Assembly: GCA_046349315.1 (NCBI GenBank)
Contig: JAXMCQ010000015.1
Coordinates: 85,999 to 149,998, forward strand
From: JAEUMG01 sp046349315
Lineage (GTDB): Bacteria; Pseudomonadota; Alphaproteobacteria; Rhizobiales; Aestuariivirgaceae
Reading direction: 5' to 3'
DNA length: 64,000 bases
The notes under the pieces are model-generated. The model was not told the DNA's origin, ran no database searches, and saw only the letters and a program-made list of their open reading frames with translations. Shown here one piece after another: positions 1 through 8,025 of the stretch. The position numbers and the translations under genes are program-made. Within the stretch, counting starts at the first letter, position 1; the number at the start of each line of letters is the position of its first letter.

Positions 1-460
1 GGAAGAAAGCCTGAAGATTGGGAACGCGACGGTGATCGATATTGGAGTCGGGCTTGGTCAAGCCCCAAAGGGCCGGGTAGGCGGCGAAATTTTTCGCCAT
101 GTCCTCATGCACGAGCTTCTGCAGGTCGACGCTGAGGCCAAAGCGATAGGCGCGGATGACGACATCGGTGCAAACCCCGCGCTCGATCGGCACATCGCCT
201 TCAGGATAGGCGATGCGTTCATAGGCAGGATCATAGTTGAGCGTGCGGCCGATCTGGTCCTCGGCTCCGGCAACAAGCCTCGCCGCCCACGGGTCGGGTG
301 CGGTGAAGACCGGCATGTCGCGCGGTGGCGGGCTCGCTTCGGGGTCGAGAGCAAGCTGCGCCAAGGCGCGCAGGCGGTGCGTGGGGGTTGCAAGGGCAAT
401 TCCGGCGACCAGCGTTCCGACGCCCAGCGCGGAGAGAAGAAAATTACGGCGAGTGACCAT
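1..460 (-). CDS. DUF1287 family secreted protein (partial, 3' end outside window)
   Basis: The gene runs leftward off the window edge; about 153 residues are visible. The start at 460 opens with MVTRRNFLLSALG, a twin-arginine-like or Sec export signal, followed by a hydrophobic stretch. The body contains GRTLNYDPAY, a GDVPIERGVCTDVVIRAYR block with a cysteine, and KLVHEDMAKNF, which I recognise as the DUF1287 family of small exported proteins related to NlpC/P60-like cysteine hydrolases. A second ATG at 477 is in another frame and does not give this family sequence. It is divergent from leuC. The biochemical function is unproven; a cell-envelope hydrolase role is an inference from the fold family. 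Confidence 0.8.
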   Translation of the reverse strand, partial: MVTRRNFLLSALGVGTLVAGIALATPTHRLRALAQLALDPEASPPPRDMPVFTAPDPWAARLVAGAEDQIGRTLNYDPAYERIAYPEGDVPIERGVCTDVVIRAYRFGLSVDLQKLVHEDMAKNFAAYPALWGLTKPDSNIDHRRVPNLQAFF

Positions 461-574
461 AAAGGAAACTTGACCATAGCATCATGGCAGGATTGCGCTG
501 GGGCAAAAGGCCTTTGCGTTTCAGGCTCATGGCGCTAAATGAGGCGCGAAAATACTCGCTTTGGATCGATCGAC

Positions 575-1981
575 ATGGTCAAACCGCGCACGCTTTATGA
601 CAAAATCTGGGACGACCACCTGGTCCATGAGGCCGAGGACGGCACCTGCCTCCTCTATATCGACCGGCATCTCGTTCACGAGGTGACAAGCCCGCAGGCC
701 TTTGAAGGCTTGCGCATGTCGGGGCGCAAGGTGCGGCATCCGCAGAAGACATTGGCCGTCGTCGACCACAATGTGCCGACCACCGATCGCTCCAAGGGCA
801 TTGCCGAACCCGAAAGCCGCACCCAGGTCGAAACGCTTGCCCAGAACGCCAAGGATTTCGGCATCGAATATTTCAACGAGCATGACCGCCGCCAGGGCAT
901 CGTGCATGTGATCGGTCCGGAGCAAGGCTTCACGTTGCCCGGCACGACCATCGTCTGTGGCGACAGCCATACTTCAACGCATGGCGCCTTTGGTGCGCTC
1001 GCCCATGGCATCGGTACCTCCGAGGTCGAGCATGTGCTGGCGACCCAGACCCTGATCCAGAAGAAAGCCAAGAACATGCTCGTCCAGGTGGACGGCAAAT
1101 TGGCGCCCGGAGCTACCGCCAAGGACATCATTCTCGCCATCATCGGCCAGATCGGTACGGCCGGTGGCACCGGTTCGGTCATCGAATATGCCGGCGATGC
1201 GATTCGCGGCCTTTCCATGGAAGGCCGCATGACGGTGTGCAACATGTCGATCGAGGGCGGGGCGCGGGCCGGCATGATCGCCCCCGATGAAACCGCCTAT
1301 ACCTATCTGAAGGGCCGGCCGAAATCGCCGAAGGGCGCCGACTGGGATGCCGCGCGGCGCTATTGGGATACGCTCCAGACGGACGAGGGCGCGCATTTCG
1401 ATCACATCATCAAGCTCGATGCGGCGTCCCTGCCGCCGATCGTCTCCTGGGGAACGAGCCCGGAAGATGTTGTTTCGGTCGAAGGCAGCGTGCCCAATCC
1501 CGACCTCATCGAGGATGAAGGCAAGCGGCAGTCGAAATGGCGGGCGCTCGATTATATGGGCCTCAAGCCCGGCACCAAGATCACCGATATCGAACTCGAC
1601 ATGATCTGGATCGGGTCGTGCACCAATGGCCGGATCGAGGATCTGCGCGCCGTCGCCAAGATCGTCGACGGCCACAAGATTCACCCGCGGCTCAAGGGCA
1701 TGGTGGTTCCGGGTTCAGGGCTCGTGAAGGAGCAGGCCGAGGCGGAAGGCCTCCACAAGATCTTCCTGGCGTCGGGCTTCGAATGGCGCGAACCCGGCTG
1801 TTCAATGTGCCTTGGCATGAATCCGGATCAGCTCAAGCCCGGCGAGCGCTGTGCCTCGACCTCGAACCGCAATTTCGAGGGCCGTCAGGGTTATCGCGGG
1901 CGGACCCATCTTGTTTCACCGCAAATGGCGGCGGCGGCGGCCTTGGCCGGGCATTTTGTGGACGTGCGCAAGATCGCCTAG
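575..1981 (+). CDS. leuC: 3-isopropylmalate dehydratase large subunit
   Basis: Isomerises 2-isopropylmalate to 3-isopropylmalate in leucine synthesis, as the 4Fe-4S subunit of a heterodimer with LeuD. The 468-residue protein has the usual length and starts MVKPRTLYDKIWDDH, matching the family; the reading frame extends 12 codons upstream to 539 but that segment is not family-like. Cluster ligands are visible as GSCTNGR (Cys about 349) and GCSMCLGMNPD (Cys about 409 and 412). The conserved VDHNVPT, GDSHTSTHGA and SNRNFEGRQG blocks are intact. leuD lies 4.1 kb downstream on the same strand rather than adjacent. Confidence 0.97.
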   Translation: MVKPRTLYDKIWDDHLVHEAEDGTCLLYIDRHLVHEVTSPQAFEGLRMSGRKVRHPQKTLAVVDHNVPTTDRSKGIAEPESRTQVETLAQNAKDFGIEYFNEHDRRQGIVHVIGPEQGFTLPGTTIVCGDSHTSTHGAFGALAHGIGTSEVEHVLATQTLIQKKAKNMLVQVDGKLAPGATAKDIILAIIGQIGTAGGTGSVIEYAGDAIRGLSMEGRMTVCNMSIEGGARAGMIAPDETAYTYLKGRPKSPKGADWDAARRYWDTLQTDEGAHFDHIIKLDAASLPPIVSWGTSPEDVVSVEGSVPNPDLIEDEGKRQSKWRALDYMGLKPGTKITDIELDMIWIGSCTNGRIEDLRAVAKIVDGHKIHPRLKGMVVPGSGLVKEQAEAEGLHKIFLASGFEWREPGCSMCLGMNPDQLKPGERCASTSNRNFEGRQGYRGRTHLVSPQMAAAAALAGHFVDVRKIA

Positions 1982-2319
1982 GCGGCCCTACCGATCCTTC
2001 AAATTGTGGCAATCGGATGCGCGTGATTCGCCACGGCATTGGTTAATTGCCGCTGGGACGACCACTAACCGGAGCGGTAGTTCCGGACCGGATTCGGCTT
2101 CGAAACAATTGAAACCGATTACCCCTGGCCGCGTAATCCCCCTGTGACCGCAAGGCCTTACACAGTCATACCAAGTGAGGCCACCGCCGCCGTATGAAAT
2201 TTGCGATTGCGTAACCGTAGTTGCGAACTAAACGGTTGATGAACGGGCCATTAAGCTTTATGTCACCAGCGCGGCGGTATGGTGGCGACAACATCAATCG
2301 CAGCCTTTGGGGGGCTACC
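1982..2319. other. Intergenic region without recognised gene
   Basis: About 340 bases between leuC and the next small gene. I see no family-like reading frame, RNA gene or strong terminator here. The end of the stretch carries a G-rich ribosome binding site for the 2320 GTG start, and a short AT-richer segment around 2235-2270 may hold the promoter of the following three-gene unit, but no convincing -35/-10 pair could be assigned. Confidence 0.5.
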
Positions 2320-2487
2320 GTGAATACCGTTACACAGGCCGATGCACGTTTTCTGCGCCGCATCTTCATCGGAATGGTCATGCTGACCATCCTGACGGGC
2401 GCCATGGCCGGCCTTGCCACCGTCAATGCCATGGCCGCCGAGGGAGTTGACCTCTGCCAGGCAACCGGACTCCTCTGCGCGAACTGA
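2320..2487 (+). CDS. Small single-pass membrane or exported protein
   Basis: A 55-residue protein with a basic N-terminus (RFLRRIF), a hydrophobic helix at about residues 15-37 and a short tail ending CQATGLLCAN with two cysteines seven residues apart. The GTG at 2320 is preferred over an upstream ATG at 2221 because a G-rich Shine-Dalgarno (2309-2314) sits just upstream. Its TGA (2485-2487) overlaps the proposed CTG start of the metallopeptidase, so the two are probably translationally coupled. I do not recognise the family. Confidence 0.55.
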   Translation: MNTVTQADARFLRRIFIGMVMLTILTGAMAGLATVNAMAAEGVDLCQATGLLCAN

Positions 2488-2882
2488 GCGCCCTTACCGC
2501 CCCGTCACTTGCCGATTTCGAGAGTCTCGCCGACGCCGCGTGGCGCCGGCTGCCGGAAGAATTCCGCCGGCTCTGCGACGATCTCGTCATCCGCATCGAA
2601 GATTTCCCGACCGAAGACGTTCTGCGCTCGCTTGGCGCCGAGAGCGAATTCGACATCATGGGTCTCTTCCAGGGCGTCGGCCTTGCGCATGGCGGCGAGG
2701 CGCAAATCTCCGGGCAAATGCCCAACATGGTGTTCCTCTATCGCCGGCCGATCCTCGATTACTGGGCCGAGCATGAGGAGACCTTGGGCAAGATCGTCAC
2801 CCATGTGCTCGTCCACGAAATCGGCCATCATTTCGGGTTTTCGGATGAGGACATGTACCGGCTCGAAGATGAGGCCGGTTGA
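2484..2882 (+). CDS. Zincin-like metallopeptidase family protein (non-ATG start)
   Basis: About 132 residues of the small zincin-like metallopeptidase family (PF06262 type). The zinc-binding HEIGHHFGFSDED motif lies near residue 111, preceded by GQMPNMVFLYRRP. The frame is open from 2451, and the family-conserved N-terminus (LTAPSLADFE, then AWRRLPEEF) is present, but there is no ATG, GTG or TTG in it before the internal ATG at 2658, which would remove about 58 conserved residues. The best start is CTG at 2484, forming a CTGA overlap with the stop of the preceding gene; CTG 2475 is the alternative. The gene ends in a TGATG overlap with the next small gene. Substrate unknown. Confidence 0.8.
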   Translation: MSALTAPSLADFESLADAAWRRLPEEFRRLCDDLVIRIEDFPTEDVLRSLGAESEFDIMGLFQGVGLAHGGEAQISGQMPNMVFLYRRPILDYWAEHEETLGKIVTHVLVHEIGHHFGFSDEDMYRLEDEAG

Positions 2883-3007
2883 TGGACGAACCGCCGGGCA
2901 AGCCTGACCGCATCGAAGTCTGGGGCCGGCGGATCGGGCGAATGATCAGCTACATCCTCCTCATCGTGCTGGTGATCTATCTCTACCGTACCTACATCGC
3001 GCCATGA
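2882..3007 (+). CDS. 41-residue single-pass membrane protein
   Basis: A short frame with start ATG at 2882 overlapping the metallopeptidase stop (TGATG). The N-terminus is charged (DEPPGKPDRIEVWGRR), followed by one hydrophobic helix (ISYILLIVLVIYLY) and a short polar tail. The tight stop/start overlap is the main evidence that it is translated. No family recognised; it could be a membrane partner of the metallopeptidase. Confidence 0.55.
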   Translation: MDEPPGKPDRIEVWGRRIGRMISYILLIVLVIYLYRTYIAP

Positions 3008-3102
3008 ATGCGCGATGAACCTGGGCAAGGACGCGCGTTCAGGCGCGGACGACTAGATATCGCTCTTCACATTGTCATCCGCATTCCTGCAAGGGACCGT
3101 CA

Positions 3103-3453
3103 ATGCCGCTTCATATGCCCTTCGCTTCCACGCTCAAAGCGTGCGCCACTGTCACGCTCTCGCTTGCCGTCTTTGCCGCCGCCGCCCAGGCCGGTATCGC
3201 GCCCAGGAAACTGCACATGAGCCGCGAGAAGGTGGCCGAGGTGTGCAGCAAACTCGGCGAGAACGGGCGCGGCATCGGCCTCGATAATTCGAGCGGCAAG
3301 TATGGCTGCGAGAATCTCGCCGGCGGCTCTTTGCTCTGCGAGGAATTGGGCGAGTGCAAGTATTACTTCTACGATCCGCGGACCAAATGGTTCAAAAAGG
3401 ATCCGCAGAACCCCAACAAGCTCATCGTCATTCCGCGAGTTCGAGTGGTTTGA
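3103..3453 (+). CDS. Secreted hypothetical protein, cysteine-containing
   Basis: A 116-residue protein with a clear Sec signal peptide (hydrophobic core about residues 13-28, cleavage near AAAQAG). The mature part carries four cysteines (VCSKL, YGCENL, LLCEEL, ECKYYF) and a basic C-terminus, suggesting a disulfide-stabilised periplasmic protein. Its last 26 bases overlap the 3' end of the convergent amine oxidase gene. Family not recognised. Confidence 0.65.
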   Translation: MPLHMPFASTLKACATVTLSLAVFAAAAQAGIAPRKLHMSREKVAEVCSKLGENGRGIGLDNSSGKYGCENLAGGSLLCEELGECKYYFYDPRTKWFKKDPQNPNKLIVIPRVRVV

Positions 3454-5119
3454 GCGCTTCGTAGCGATCGCCAGGCCCGGGATTGTCGGGGGCACACGCG
3501 CCGCCCAAGTGATTCATGATGCCCCAGACCGCGTTGAGCGCCGTCTGAACAGCGCCCTCGACCCAGCCCGGCGTCCAGGAGACATCATCGCCCGCCAGGA
3601 AGATGCCCTTCTCGGCAGGCGGCATGCGCTCCTGCATGAAGTGGCAATACATGCGGTGGTTATACCGGTAGTGCCCGGGTAGTGCCCCCTTGAAAGCGCC
3701 GAGGAAATTGGGGTCGGCCTCCCAAGAGACGGTGATCGGATCGCCGATGATGTGCTTTTCGAGGTCGAGATCGGGATAGATTTTCTTGAGCGCATCGAGC
3801 GCCAATCGCACCCGCTTGTCGACGGGAAGCGGCAGCATCTTCAAGGCATCGCTCATCCAGGAATAGGTGAGGCAGATGACGCCCGGCCGGTCATCACCAT
3901 TGTCGAAAAGATAGGTTCCGCGGGTCAGGCGGTCGGTGAGCGTCATGCTCATCAGATGCTGTCCGGTTTGCTTGTCGCGTTCCTTCCAGAACGGCCGGTC
4001 GGTCATGACGAAGGTCTTGGACGACTGCATGTAGCGGGTGCGGTCGAGCGCCATCCACAATTTCGGCGAGAACAGGCTTTCGTCGCATTGCATATAGGTG
4101 GTGAGAAGCCAGCTTTGGCAGGTGACGAGCACAGCGTCATACCAGCGCGTAGAGCCCCAGCGATCGGTGACGGCGATCTTGCCGTCAGGCCCGCGTGCCA
4201 GTCGCGTCACGCCGGGACGCGGTGCGCCATCGTGCAATTTTTCGAGCGATGTGCCGACGGGCCAATGCGCCATCTTGTGGGGCGACATGCGCCACATGCG
4301 GCGCGGCACCTGTTCGACGCCGCCAACAATATAGCGCTGGTTCTCGTCGCAGTCGGTGACGCAGACGCGCAGGATTTCGAGCATCGAATTGGGATAATCC
4401 GAATCCCAGCCGCCAGTGCCGAAACCGACTTGGCCGAAGACCTCGCGATAAAGGAAGGGCTGGCTCGCAAAGGCATAGGAGGTCGCGACGAAATCGTAAA
4501 AGCTGCGGTCATCCCAGATCGGAATGAGGCGATCCCAGATGCCTTTCAGTGTCGTCACATCGCGGGTGCGGATTGCATCCTGGAGTGCGGCGAAGCCCGC
4601 ACCTTCCTCGAGCGCCTTGGCCCAAGCCTCGCCGATCTCGCGATACATCGGCGGCAATTCGTCGATCTTCTCGACATAAATGGTCTTGCCTTCCAGATCG
4701 ATGACTGTCGAGGGCGTGGCGGGCGAGAGCGGATTGGGGAAGGGTTTCGATTCGACGCGGGTAAGATCGGCATAGTGGTAGAAACCGGTGGAGGAGACGG
4801 GAAAGCGCATGCCGCCCAATTCGGCGATGACGCCTTCGGCCCCTTCGAAGGCCTGCGAGCGCAACCGCCCGCCGATGCGCGCGGCTTCATAGACAACCGG
4901 TTTCAAGCCCATCCGCATGAGTTCGTAGGCCGCGGTCATACCGGCCATACCGGCGCCGATGATCGCCACTTCCTCGCCATGGCGATGGGCCGGCAGGCGG
5001 CCGAGGCCGGAAGGATGCTTCAGCCAGTCGTCATATGGGAACGGGAAGTCTGGCCCGAATATCGTGACCGGCCCCAGCTCGTCATGGTGCGGTGCAAAGA
5101 GGGCATGCGGTGCGGTCAT
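3428..5119 (-). CDS. Flavin monoamine oxidase / tryptophan 2-monooxygenase-like protein
   Basis: A 563-residue FAD enzyme of the flavin amine oxidase superfamily. The dinucleotide-binding IIGAGMAGMTAAYEL lies at residues 53-67, followed by an acidic ribose-binding position in VVYEA and the IGGRLRS motif. The C-terminal FAD contact IFLAGDDVSWTPGWVEGAVQTAL is intact. The start at 5119 (MTAPHALFAPHHDE) is chosen because a GGGGGAAAG ribosome binding site precedes it; the frame stays open 42 codons upstream. It resembles IaaM/L-amino acid oxidase proteins of rhizobia, which oxidise amino acids such as tryptophan, but the substrate cannot be read from the sequence. It is transcribed divergently from the GFA gene. 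Confidence 0.88.
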   Translation of the reverse strand: MTAPHALFAPHHDELGPVTIFGPDFPFPYDDWLKHPSGLGRLPAHRHGEEVAIIGAGMAGMTAAYELMRMGLKPVVYEAARIGGRLRSQAFEGAEGVIAELGGMRFPVSSTGFYHYADLTRVESKPFPNPLSPATPSTVIDLEGKTIYVEKIDELPPMYREIGEAWAKALEEGAGFAALQDAIRTRDVTTLKGIWDRLIPIWDDRSFYDFVATSYAFASQPFLYREVFGQVGFGTGGWDSDYPNSMLEILRVCVTDCDENQRYIVGGVEQVPRRMWRMSPHKMAHWPVGTSLEKLHDGAPRPGVTRLARGPDGKIAVTDRWGSTRWYDAVLVTCQSWLLTTYMQCDESLFSPKLWMALDRTRYMQSSKTFVMTDRPFWKERDKQTGQHLMSMTLTDRLTRGTYLFDNGDDRPGVICLTYSWMSDALKMLPLPVDKRVRLALDALKKIYPDLDLEKHIIGDPITVSWEADPNFLGAFKGALPGHYRYNHRMYCHFMQERMPPAEKGIFLAGDDVSWTPGWVEGAVQTALNAVWGIMNHLGGACAPDNPGPGDRYEALKPLELAE

Positions 5120-5190
5120 GAACTTTCCCCCGGCAGTGACGGAGGCTAGGCTGCCACAGGCGGGGCGGTGTGGGAACCGGAGGTTTAACG

Positions 5191-5601
5191 ATGATTGAGG
5201 GCGGATGTCTATGCAAGGCGGTGCGCTACAGAGCGAATGCGACACCGCTAACGATGCGCGCCTGCTGGTGCCGCTTTTGCCAGTATATTGCCGCCGGCAA
5301 TGCCGCGGTCGGGCTCGCCTTCCCGCGCGCCGCCGTCACCATCACCGGCGAAATGCATGATTACGCGACCGTGGCCGATAGCGGCAGCCACATGCACCGG
5401 CGCTTTTGCCCAACCTGTGGCGTTCACCTTTTCAGTGAGGCGGATGAAAGGCCGCATCTCATCTTCGTGCGGGCCGGAACTTTGGACGATCCCAATATCG
5501 TCAAACCGACGACGGTGATCTGGGCAGCCCAGGCGCCGAAATGGGCGAAAATCGACCCCGAATGCGTGCGCTTCGAGGGCCAGCCGCCACCCATTGCCTG
5601 A
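5191..5601 (+). CDS. GFA family (glutathione-dependent formaldehyde-activating-like) protein
   Basis: A 136-residue zinc protein of the GFA/DUF636 fold. The zinc-binding cysteines are visible as GGCLC (Cys 6 and 8), CWCRFC (Cys 25, 27, 30) and FCPTCG. The start at 5191 has GGAGG seven bases upstream, so the longer frame from 5170 is not used. Members bind small thiol adducts or act as carbon-sulfur lyases; most remain uncharacterised, so a formaldehyde role should not be assumed. It is followed closely by a GNAT gene. Confidence 0.88.
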   Translation: MIEGGCLCKAVRYRANATPLTMRACWCRFCQYIAAGNAAVGLAFPRAAVTITGEMHDYATVADSGSHMHRRFCPTCGVHLFSEADERPHLIFVRAGTLDDPNIVKPTTVIWAAQAPKWAKIDPECVRFEGQPPPIA

Positions 5602-5608
5602 AAGCCCG

Positions 5609-6058
5609 ATGATCCTAGAAGTAACCATACGCCGCGCCAGCTCTCGTGAGCACGCTTCGGTGCGGAAGATCGTCCAGACGGTGGTCGATGAGACCTATGG
5701 CGGCATCTGGGCGGCACCGCCGCTCGCCATCGATGACGAAGACTGCTCGCGCGCCTGGGTCGCGGTGGGCAATCATGAACTCCTAGGTATGACGCTGACG
5801 GAGCAGGACTGGGTCAGCGATCTTTGGGTTCTTGAGCCATTCCGCAATATCGGCGTCGGGGGATTGTTACTCGAGCGGGCCGAGACCGAGATTGGAGGGA
5901 GAGGGCATTTGACCGGCCGCTTGCGGGTCGTCAGTCTCAACGAAAGAGCGCAGGCCTTCTACAAACGCCATGGCTGGAGCGTGCGCCGGGAATTCCCGCA
6001 CGAGCAGCTTCCGATAGTCATGATCGAGATGGCCAAAACCCTGCGCTTTTCCCCATAG
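5609..6058 (+). CDS. GNAT family N-acetyltransferase
   Basis: A 149-residue single-domain acetyltransferase. The acetyl-CoA-binding segment is seen as WVLEPFRNIGVGGLLLERAE (about residues 78-97) and the C-terminal SLNERAQAFYKRHGW motif is typical. ATG 5609 is chosen; an in-frame TTG at 5594 would overlap the end of the GFA gene. Substrate unknown. Confidence 0.85.
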   Translation: MILEVTIRRASSREHASVRKIVQTVVDETYGGIWAAPPLAIDDEDCSRAWVAVGNHELLGMTLTEQDWVSDLWVLEPFRNIGVGGLLLERAETEIGGRGHLTGRLRVVSLNERAQAFYKRHGWSVRREFPHEQLPIVMIEMAKTLRFSP

Positions 6059-6130
6059 CCGCCATGCCGCCGCCCCGACTTGACCGGCGCCGCCTTCGGG
6101 ATCAATAAGACCCCAGGAAAGGCCTATCCC

Positions 6131-6736
6131 ATGCAGAAATTCGAAACCCTGACCGGCGTTGCGGCTCCGCTCAATATCGTCAATATCGATACCGACGCGA
6201 TCATCCCCAAGCAGTTCCTGAAGACGATCAAGCGCACGGGGCTCGGCAAGTCGCTTTTCTTCGAAATGCGCTATGATGAGGCCGGCAAGGAATTGCCTGA
6301 ATTCGTGCTCAACAAGCCCGCCTATCGCAAGGCGCAGATCCTGGTTGCCGGCGATAATTTCGGCTGCGGCTCGTCGCGCGAGCACGCGCCCTGGGCGCTC
6401 CTCGATTTCGGCATTCGCTGCGTGATCTCGACGTCCTTCGCCGATATTTTCTACAATAACTGCTTCAAGAACGGCATCCTGCCGATCACGGTGTCGCCTG
6501 AAGACCTGAAGAAGCTGCTCGATGATGCCGAGCGCGGTTCCAATGCAACGCTCACTATCGATCTTGCCAACCAGGAAATCCGCGGACCGGATGGCGGGCG
6601 CATCACTTTCGACCTCGACCCGTTCCGCAAGCATTGCCTCTTGAATGGGCTCGACGATATCGGCCTGACGATGGAAAAAGCGGCGCATATCGACACTTTC
6701 GAGGGCAAGGCGGCCGAGTCACGGCCCTGGGCATAG
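6131..6736 (+). CDS. leuD: 3-isopropylmalate dehydratase small subunit
   Basis: 201 residues, the swivel-domain subunit that completes the isopropylmalate isomerase with LeuC. The start MQKFETLTGVAAPLN and the active-site loop NFGCGSSREHAPW (about residues 76-88) are canonical, as is the NIDTDAIIPKQFL block. An upstream in-frame ATG at 6080 gives non-conserved sequence and is rejected. leuB follows 37 bases downstream, so leuDB is probably one transcript. Confidence 0.97.
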   Translation: MQKFETLTGVAAPLNIVNIDTDAIIPKQFLKTIKRTGLGKSLFFEMRYDEAGKELPEFVLNKPAYRKAQILVAGDNFGCGSSREHAPWALLDFGIRCVISTSFADIFYNNCFKNGILPITVSPEDLKKLLDDAERGSNATLTIDLANQEIRGPDGGRITFDLDPFRKHCLLNGLDDIGLTMEKAAHIDTFEGKAAESRPWA

Positions 6737-6773
6737 GCCCAAGCTCCACTCACTTCTCAGTACGGAGAGGCTC

Positions 6774-7880
6774 ATGGCTTCCTTCAAGCTCTTCCTTTTG
6801 CCCGGTGACGGGATCGGCCCGGAGGTCGCGGGTGAAGTCGAACGCATCATCGACTGGTTCAACAAGGAAGACATCGCGCGCTTCGAGATCGAGCGCGGCT
6901 TGGTCGGGGGCTGCGCCTATGACACGCATGGCAAGGCGATCTCCGAAGAAGACATGGCGCGCGCGCAAGCCGCCGATGCGGTGATCTTCGGCGCGGTGGG
7001 CGGACCGAAATGGGACAAGGTGCCCTATGACGTGCGCCCCGAAGCGGGGCTTCTGCGCCTGCGCAAGGATTTGGGTCTCTTCGCAAACCTAAGGCCGGCG
7101 ATCTGCTATCCGGCACTCGCTGACGCTTCGTCGCTCAAGCGTGACGTGGTCGAGGGGTTGGATATACTCATCGTGCGCGAACTGACGGGTGGTGTCTATT
7201 TTGGCGAGCCCAAAACCATCACCGATCTCGGCAATGGCCAGAAGCGTGGCATCGATACGCAGGTCTATGATACTTACGAGATTGACCGTATTGCGCGCGT
7301 CGCCTTTGATCTCGCAAAGACGCGGCGCAATAAGGTGTCATCGGCCGAAAAGCGCAATGTCATGAAGACGGGCGTGTTGTGGAACGAGGTGGTGACGCGC
7401 GTGCACGCCGAATCATACGCGGATGTCACGCTCGAACATGTGCTTGCCGATAATTGCGCGATGCAATTGGTGCGCTGGCCGAAGCAGTATGACGTGATCG
7501 TCACGGACAATCTGTTCGGCGACGTGCTTTCCGATGTTGCGGCGATGCTGACCGGATCGCTGGGCATGCTGCCATCGGCCTCACTCGGTGCGCCGGATCC
7601 CAAGACCAAGCGGCGCAAGGCGCTTTATGAGCCAGTGCATGGCTCGGCACCCGACATCGCCGGCAAAGGCATCGCCAATCCGATCGCGATGATTGCGAGC
7701 TTTGCCATGGCCTTGCGCTATTCCTTCGGACTTGGCGACTGGGCGACCAAGATCGAGACCGCGATCGCCAATGTTCTCGCGCAGGGGCTGCGCACCAAGG
7801 ATATCGCGGCTGCCGGCGAGGCGACGATCTCCACGGGTGAGATGGGCAGTGCGATCCTCAGTGAATTGAGGAAGGCTTAA
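6774..7880 (+). CDS. leuB: 3-isopropylmalate dehydrogenase
   Basis: 368 residues; NAD-dependent oxidative decarboxylation of 3-isopropylmalate in leucine synthesis. It starts MASFKLFLLPGDGIGPE with a GGAGAGG ribosome binding site. The substrate segment RELTGGVYFG (about 135-144), the metal-binding VTDNLFGDVLSD block and the NAD-binding EPVHGSAPDIAGKGIANP block are present. It is the last gene of the leuDB unit and is followed by a palindromic repeat cluster. Confidence 0.97.
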   Translation: MASFKLFLLPGDGIGPEVAGEVERIIDWFNKEDIARFEIERGLVGGCAYDTHGKAISEEDMARAQAADAVIFGAVGGPKWDKVPYDVRPEAGLLRLRKDLGLFANLRPAICYPALADASSLKRDVVEGLDILIVRELTGGVYFGEPKTITDLGNGQKRGIDTQVYDTYEIDRIARVAFDLAKTRRNKVSSAEKRNVMKTGVLWNEVVTRVHAESYADVTLEHVLADNCAMQLVRWPKQYDVIVTDNLFGDVLSDVAAMLTGSLGMLPSASLGAPDPKTKRRKALYEPVHGSAPDIAGKGIANPIAMIASFAMALRYSFGLGDWATKIETAIANVLAQGLRTKDIAAAGEATISTGEMGSAILSELRKA

Positions 7881-7882
7881 GT

Positions 7883-8020
7883 CTTCTCCCGCCTGCGGGA
7901 GAAGAAGGGACCCATGGAGCGACAGCGACATGGGGAGATGAGGGGATGGAGGCGACGTGTCCCCTCACCATTCCCATTGCTTCGCAATGGGCCCCTTTCC
8001 TCTCCCGCAAGCGGGAGAGG
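7883..8020. repeat. Palindromic intergenic repeat cluster (REP/BIME-like)
   Basis: Three perfect hairpins in tandem: CTTCTCCCGC-CT-GCGGGAGAAG (7883-7904), CCCATTGC-TTC-GCAATGGG (7973-7991) and CCTCTCCCGC-AA-GCGGGAGAGG (7999-8020). It separates the convergent leuB and polymerase genes and could act as a bidirectional terminator or mRNA stabiliser. Related CTCTCCC/GGGAGAG units recur at 12398-12480 and 59893-60017. Confidence 0.8.
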
Positions 8021-8025
8021 AAGTA

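Noticed and set aside
3752..5149. A 465-codon rightward frame opposite the amine oxidase
   Set aside because: It is the antisense shadow of a high-GC gene and shows no family motifs.
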